Positions 60,047 to 64,000 of a stretch of 64,000 nt of DNA are shown here, piece by piece. The first letter of the stretch is position 1. The number at the start of each line of letters is the position of its first letter. This DNA comes from Caldilineaceae bacterium (lineage in GTDB: Bacteria; Chloroflexota; Anaerolineae; Caldilineales; Caldilineaceae), in the NCBI GenBank assembly GCA_958295845.1, contig OY282376.1, positions 434,001 through 498,000 of the forward strand, in the 5' to 3' direction. The notes under the pieces are model-generated. The model searched no databases. It saw nothing but the letters and a program-made list of their open reading frames with translations, and was not told the DNA's origin. The position numbers and the translations under genes were made by a program.

Positions 60047-60790
60047 ATGAGCACTGAGTTGGAACCCCGACCAACTCGAAGTCAGGTTACCGAAAATGCT
60101 CCACGCGCGGCAAGAGACACAACTGCAACAACGGCTTTGCGATTTATGGGCCTTGGATTCTTACTCGGTTTCCTGTTGAGCGCGACAATCTCCGGCGCCC
60201 TGATGTGGCTTCTGCGCCGGCCGACCCCGCCCGCGATCGTGCTCCACCCACCGCCTACCCCGGCGCCAACAACGACGCCTCAGCCTACAGCCACACCTGG
60301 CCCACTGTACGTTTTCGTAAGCGGCGGTGTGCGCAACCCCGGTCTGGTCGAACTGCCGGCGGGCGCCCGCGTGGGAGATGCGTTAGCCAGAGCGGGCGGT
60401 CTGCTGCCCGGTGCCGACCCGGCGCTGGTGAACCAGGCGGAGAACGTCTTCGACGGCGCCCAGATTCATGTCCCTCTGCCGCAACCGCAGACCGGCACAA
60501 ACGTGTCGTCGGCCTTGCCGCCGGCAAGTCAGCCTCAGCCCGGTGTGTCGGGGGAGGTCCCGCCAGCTGCCGCTGCCCCATCAGGACAAAGCAACGCGCC
60601 GGCCGGGGGGCTGATCAACGTCAACACCGCCTCGGCCGAGGAGCTCGCCACCTTGCCCGGCATCGGCCCCACCAAAGCTGCCGCCATCATCGCCAACCGC
60701 CCCTACAGTTCGGTCGCAGATCTGGATCGGGTCCCCGGTATCGGTCCCAGAACAATGGAGAGTCTGACACCCCTGGTCACAACGAAGTAG
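60047..60790 (+). CDS. ComEA-like DNA-binding protein with SLBB and HhH domains
   Basis: 247 residues. A cytoplasmic tail of about 30 residues is followed by one transmembrane helix (FMGLGFLLGFLLSATISGAL), a Pro/Thr linker, an SLBB domain (LYVFVSGGVRNPGLVELPAG, ARVGDALARAGGLLPGADPA), a Pro-rich linker and a C-terminal helix-hairpin-helix pair (LINVNTASAEELATLPGIGP, ADLDRVPGIGPRTMESLTP). This is the ComEA layout, in which the HhH part binds incoming DNA at the outer membrane face during transformation. comEC is not in the window. It overlaps the convergent gene by 14 bases. Confidence 0.88.
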   Translation: MSTELEPRPTRSQVTENAPRAARDTTATTALRFMGLGFLLGFLLSATISGALMWLLRRPTPPAIVLHPPPTPAPTTTPQPTATPGPLYVFVSGGVRNPGLVELPAGARVGDALARAGGLLPGADPALVNQAENVFDGAQIHVPLPQPQTGTNVSSALPPASQPQPGVSGEVPPAAAAPSGQSNAPAGGLINVNTASAEELATLPGIGPTKAAAIIANRPYSSVADLDRVPGIGPRTMESLTPLVTTK

Positions 60791-62297
60791 CTTCCGGTTC
60801 CTGCCCTTTGGTGGCCTTCGCGCCCGGCTGCAAGAAACGGTTTTTCACCATATCCCTCAGGATCGGCAGCGCGATGCGGGGACGAAAAAGGGAGGCCGGC
60901 GGACTGACCAGATGGGCGACGTTGAAGAAGGTAAGACAGACTTCCGGTCGGTGGATGCGGTCCAGCATGTGCTCGATATAGCGGTGCATGAAGCGATCTG
61001 CAATGCTGGCGTCACCGGCTTTGCGGCCCGCCCAGCGGAAGTCGTCGCTGGTGGCCAGCTGCCATGGGGTCTGCAGCATCTTCGCCAGCTTTTTCTGGAA
61101 GGCCAAACCCGGTAGTGCGGGCGGCCCGTTCTGCAGGCCTTCTTTTCTGCTGTTCCCACTTCTTCTAAAATAGTTTCTGAGATAGTCGTCGAGGAGCTCC
61201 GCCGAAAGCGCGCTCACCGTCATGCCCTGGGCGTAGACCGGGTTGAACGCGCAGACCGAGTCTCCCAGCGCGATCACGCCCTGCGGCCAACGTTTCAGTT
61301 TTTCGTAGTGGCGCCAGCGGTTCTCGGTACGCCGGTAGCCCCCGATGCCTGTGATCGGTTCGGCCGCACTGATCGCTTCCCACACCTGTGGCCCGATCAG
61401 CCTGCGGGCGAAATCTTCGAAGCCGGCCTCGTCCGTCGGCGGGTGATCCCCGGCGTAACCGACAAGCGTCACGACCCAACGATCTCCTTCGACCGGCTGA
61501 ACGACCGCGCCCCCCTTGATATCCGGAAAACGGGTGGCGAGCAGCACCATTTTCCAGTCTGCTTGCCAGTTTTCCGGGATCCGGTACCAGCGGGTGGCGT
61601 ATCCTACATCGCCATTGACGGTCGATTCCTGCGGCACTGCGTAGCCGAGCTCTTCCAGCCAGCTCGGCAGCCGCGAAGAACGGCCGCTGGCATCGACCAC
61701 AAGATCGGCCTGCAGGGTGACAGTTTCATCTTCCACCGTGCAGACCGCGCCGGTCACGCGGACTTCGTTCGCACCGCTTTTGCTTTCCCGGCGGCCGTTA
61801 ACGCTGGCCCGCGTTCGGCTGGAACTAAGCCCCACCACACGGTGGCCGGTGCGAAACTGAACGTTGCCGCGGCCGCGCAGGCGCTCGCGCACCTGGTCTT
61901 CCAGCAGGGCACGGCTGACACTGAAACCGAGGAGATTCGAATCGAAGCGGGGTAACCAGCTGCCGCCTGCCAGGGCGGCCGTTTCTTTCAACCAGTTGAG
62001 CGGCGGAGCGCCGCGCGCCAGCAACGCCTCCTCCAGGCCGGGAAAACGTTTCCGCAGGACCTGCACGCCCCGCAAAAGAAGAACATGCACATGGCGGGAT
62101 TGGGGCACGCCGGACCGGCCGGCGGCTTGTGGCAAGCGGTTGGTGTTTGCTGTGTGATCGGTGGGCCGAGACAGGGGGCTCCACGCCTCGTCCCGCTCCA
62201 GGACAGTGACCTGCTCGCAGTGGTCGGCGAGCACGTTAGCGGCAAAAAGTCCGGCCATGCCGCCGCCAATTACAATCGCAGTTCTCAACAATCCCAC
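60777..62297 (-). CDS. FAD-dependent monooxygenase/dehydrogenase
   Basis: About 506 residues. It has the Rossmann FAD motif AIVIGGGMAGLFAANVLAD with VTVLERDE, the second motif ADLVVDASGRSSRLPSWLEE and GVIALGDSVCAFNPVYAQGM, as in PHBH/squalene-epoxidase-type flavoproteins. The start is uncertain: an ATG at 62372 would overlap the cysN-cysC end by 44 bases, so GTG 62297 (or TTG 62288) just before the FAD motif is preferred. The substrate is unknown; similar proteins act on lipids, tetrapyrroles or polyketides. Confidence 0.82.
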   Translation of the reverse strand: MGLLRTAIVIGGGMAGLFAANVLADHCEQVTVLERDEAWSPLSRPTDHTANTNRLPQAAGRSGVPQSRHVHVLLLRGVQVLRKRFPGLEEALLARGAPPLNWLKETAALAGGSWLPRFDSNLLGFSVSRALLEDQVRERLRGRGNVQFRTGHRVVGLSSSRTRASVNGRRESKSGANEVRVTGAVCTVEDETVTLQADLVVDASGRSSRLPSWLEELGYAVPQESTVNGDVGYATRWYRIPENWQADWKMVLLATRFPDIKGGAVVQPVEGDRWVVTLVGYAGDHPPTDEAGFEDFARRLIGPQVWEAISAAEPITGIGGYRRTENRWRHYEKLKRWPQGVIALGDSVCAFNPVYAQGMTVSALSAELLDDYLRNYFRRSGNSRKEGLQNGPPALPGLAFQKKLAKMLQTPWQLATSDDFRWAGRKAGDASIADRFMHRYIEHMLDRIHRPEVCLTFFNVAHLVSPPASLFRPRIALPILRDMVKNRFLQPGAKATKGQEPEATSL

Positions 62298-62328
62298 CGA
62301 TCGCCCGCCGAACAGCAGATGCCGGCGG

Positions 62329-64000
62329 TCAATTATCTCCACCGGGTACGATCCCGGCCCGTGCCAGCGCATCCAGGATCTGTTGCGCCAGTTCGTCTAC
62401 GCTGTGCCGGTCCGTTTCCAGCACCATCTCCGGTTGGAGCGGCTCCTCATAGGGGGCCGAGACGCCGGTGAAGTTCGGAATCTCGCCGCGCTCGGCGCGC
62501 GCATAAAGCCCCTTGGGATCCCTCTCCTTACAGATTTCTACGTCGCATTTAACGAAGAGTTCCCAGAAACTGCCCTCGGGGGCCAGCGTTCGCGCCGCCT
62601 CCCGGTCCGCCGCATAGGGCGAAATAAAGGTGCACAGCACGATATTGCCATGCTCAAACGCCAGCCTGGCCACCTCCGCAACCCGGCGGATATTCTCCGC
62701 GCGCGCCGCCGCGCCAAAGTCCAGATCGCTGTTCAGACCGTGACGCACATTGTCTCCGTCCAAAGAAAAGGTGCGCACGCCCAACGCAAACAACCTCTGT
62801 TCCAGCGCCTTAGCCACTGTCGATTTACCCGATCCGGACAGCCCCGTGAACCAGAGCACCGCTGCCCCATGGCCGTTCTGCTCCTCCCGCATCGGCCGCG
62901 TGACCGCGACCGGCTCCCAAACCACATTGGAGGAACGAGCCGTGCGCGGAGAAGGCGCTTCTTTCTCTTCCTGCTGCGGCACCAGCTCGCTCACCCGCCG
63001 CGCCCGGTCCCGAATCATGCCGGCCGCCACCGTGTTATTGGTTTGGGGGTCGATCAGAATGAAGCTGCCGGTGGCGCGGTTGATCTGGTACGAGTCGAAG
63101 AAAAGAGGCTCGGTCGTTACAATCTGCCCGCGGCCAATCTCGTTCAGATGCAGTGTCTGCGCATCTTCGCGGTGCATCGTGTCCACATCGATGCGGTAGT
63201 TCAGCTCCTGGACCGAGGCGCGCACCCGCCGCGTCGACTGCTGCAGCCAGTACCACTGGCCGCTGAAACTATTGGCAACCGGCCCCTGAACTGTCATCGG
63301 CTCTTCGCTCATCCAGCACAACGTCGCGTCGATCTGGTTGGATGAGTGGGGCAGGTTGCGCACGCGCACCAGCATGTCCCCCCGGCTGATGTCGATCTCA
63401 TCCTCGAGCGTGATCACGACCGCATCGCCGGCAACGGCCCGCTCGCAACTCTCGTCGCCGCGGTGGACCCCGGCCACGCGGCTGCGAATCCCGGCCGGCA
63501 GCGCCACCACCTCCTCACCCACCGCAATGCGGCCGGATACGATCTGACCGGCGAAACCGCGGAAGTCCAGATCAGCGGCGCCGTTCGCCCTGATCACAAA
63601 TTGGATCGGCAGCCGAAAGTCTACGTTGTTGCGGCCGGCGCCAATGTTGACCGTCTCCAGGTGGTGCAGAAGCGTTGCGCCGTGATACCAGGGCATGTTC
63701 TGGCTCTGGCTCACGATGTTGTCGCCGTGCAGCGCAGAGATGGGAATATACACGACGTCGCGCACGTTGAGCTTGGCCGCGAACGCCCGGTATTCGGCGA
63801 CGATCTCCTGGTAGCGCGCCTCGCTGTAGTCGACCAGGTCCATCTTGTTGACGGCGACAACGATATGGGGGATCTGCAAAAGGGAGGCGATGAAGCTGTG
63901 CCGCTTCGACTGCGTGAGGACGCCTTTGCGGGCGTCAACCAATATGATCGCCAGCTCCGCGGTGGAGGCGCCGGTCACCATGTTGCGCGTGTACTGGATG
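62329..64000 (-). CDS. cysNC: Bifunctional sulfate adenylyltransferase subunit 1 / APS kinase (CysN-CysC), 5' end outside window
   Basis: The frame is open through the right edge. Upstream of the internal ATG at 63981 it continues as QYTRNMVTGASTAELAI, the conserved region after the GTPase G3 motif. The GTPase part has VAVNKMDLVDYSEARYQ (G4), ISALHGDN (G5) and the translation-factor beta domains. After a linker near 62.9 kb, the C-terminal APS kinase has Walker A WFTGLSGSGKSTVAKALEQR, SLDGDNVRHGLNSDLDF, ADREAARTLAPEGSFWELFV and FTGVSAPYEEP. It activates sulfate to PAPS together with CysD, expected further right. Confidence 0.95.
   Translation of the reverse strand, partial: IQYTRNMVTGASTAELAIILVDARKGVLTQSKRHSFIASLLQIPHIVVAVNKMDLVDYSEARYQEIVAEYRAFAAKLNVRDVVYIPISALHGDNIVSQSQNMPWYHGATLLHHLETVNIGAGRNNVDFRLPIQFVIRANGAADLDFRGFAGQIVSGRIAVGEEVVALPAGIRSRVAGVHRGDESCERAVAGDAVVITLEDEIDISRGDMLVRVRNLPHSSNQIDATLCWMSEEPMTVQGPVANSFSGQWYWLQQSTRRVRASVQELNYRIDVDTMHREDAQTLHLNEIGRGQIVTTEPLFFDSYQINRATGSFILIDPQTNNTVAAGMIRDRARRVSELVPQQEEKEAPSPRTARSSNVVWEPVAVTRPMREEQNGHGAAVLWFTGLSGSGKSTVAKALEQRLFALGVRTFSLDGDNVRHGLNSDLDFGAAARAENIRRVAEVARLAFEHGNIVLCTFISPYAADREAARTLAPEGSFWELFVKCDVEICKERDPKGLYARAERGEIPNFTGVSAPYEEPLQPEMVLETDRHSVDELAQQILDALARAGIVPGGDN

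Overview
The window is high-GC bacterial DNA with closely packed genes. Cofactor F420 biosynthesis, F420-type oxidoreductases, methylmalonyl-CoA accessory genes, many fused or repeated-domain proteins, and intergenic DNA filled with dispersed 'TTCGTGG / TGACCACTG'-type repeats together suggest an uncultured Chloroflexota (Anaerolineae or Caldilineae-like) genome. That placement is inference from gene content; no rRNA or tRNA gene was recognised.

Layout. 1-3.3 kb (minus strand): LLM/F420-type oxidoreductase, a fused FAD plus 2Fe-2S hydroxylase subunit without its molybdenum subunit, a GNAT acetyltransferase and the start of a probable acyltransferase. 3.9-6.3 kb: three genes of F420 synthesis (nitroreductase, cofD, cofC). 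6.3-10.9 kb: a lower-GC island with a Gabija-type defence pair (GajA OLD/TOPRIM ATPase and GajB UvrD helicase) and a decayed IS5-family transposase. 11.3-15.5 kb: a CUT2-type sugar ABC transporter. 15.5-20.1 kb: repeats, a secreted proline-repeat protein broken by an in-frame TGA, and a 794-residue fusion of histidine kinase with an OmpR-type response regulator.

20.7-31.6 kb is an accessory region. It holds a co-directional run of small genes that includes a family of related secreted coiled-coil proteins, then a TPR/lytic transglycosylase lipoprotein, a Cache lipoprotein, small membrane proteins, two more lipoproteins and an IS66 fragment. 31.7-36.7 kb holds a lipoprotein with three FxLYD-like domains on Gly/Ser/Glu linkers, a decayed copy of the same family, and a two-component system whose sensor carries a similar linker.

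37-46 kb: small zinc-ribbon/membrane proteins, repeats, a membrane-anchored Cas4-like nuclease with a MaoC dehydratase, an MDR reductase, an M20 amidohydrolase and membrane proteins. 46-54 kb: DUF4926 and DUF1697 proteins, then addB-addA. 54-60 kb: a NarL-type two-component pair, Uma2, meaB, a B12-binding mutase subunit and an acyl-CoA dehydrogenase. 60-64 kb: a ComEA-like protein, a FAD monooxygenase and the 3' part of a cysN-cysC fusion running off the window.

The most notable material is the secreted-protein cluster at 20.7-24.5 kb, the FxLYD lipoprotein beside its two-component system, the Gabija island, and several small genes (35-59 codons) found by reading between the longer ones.
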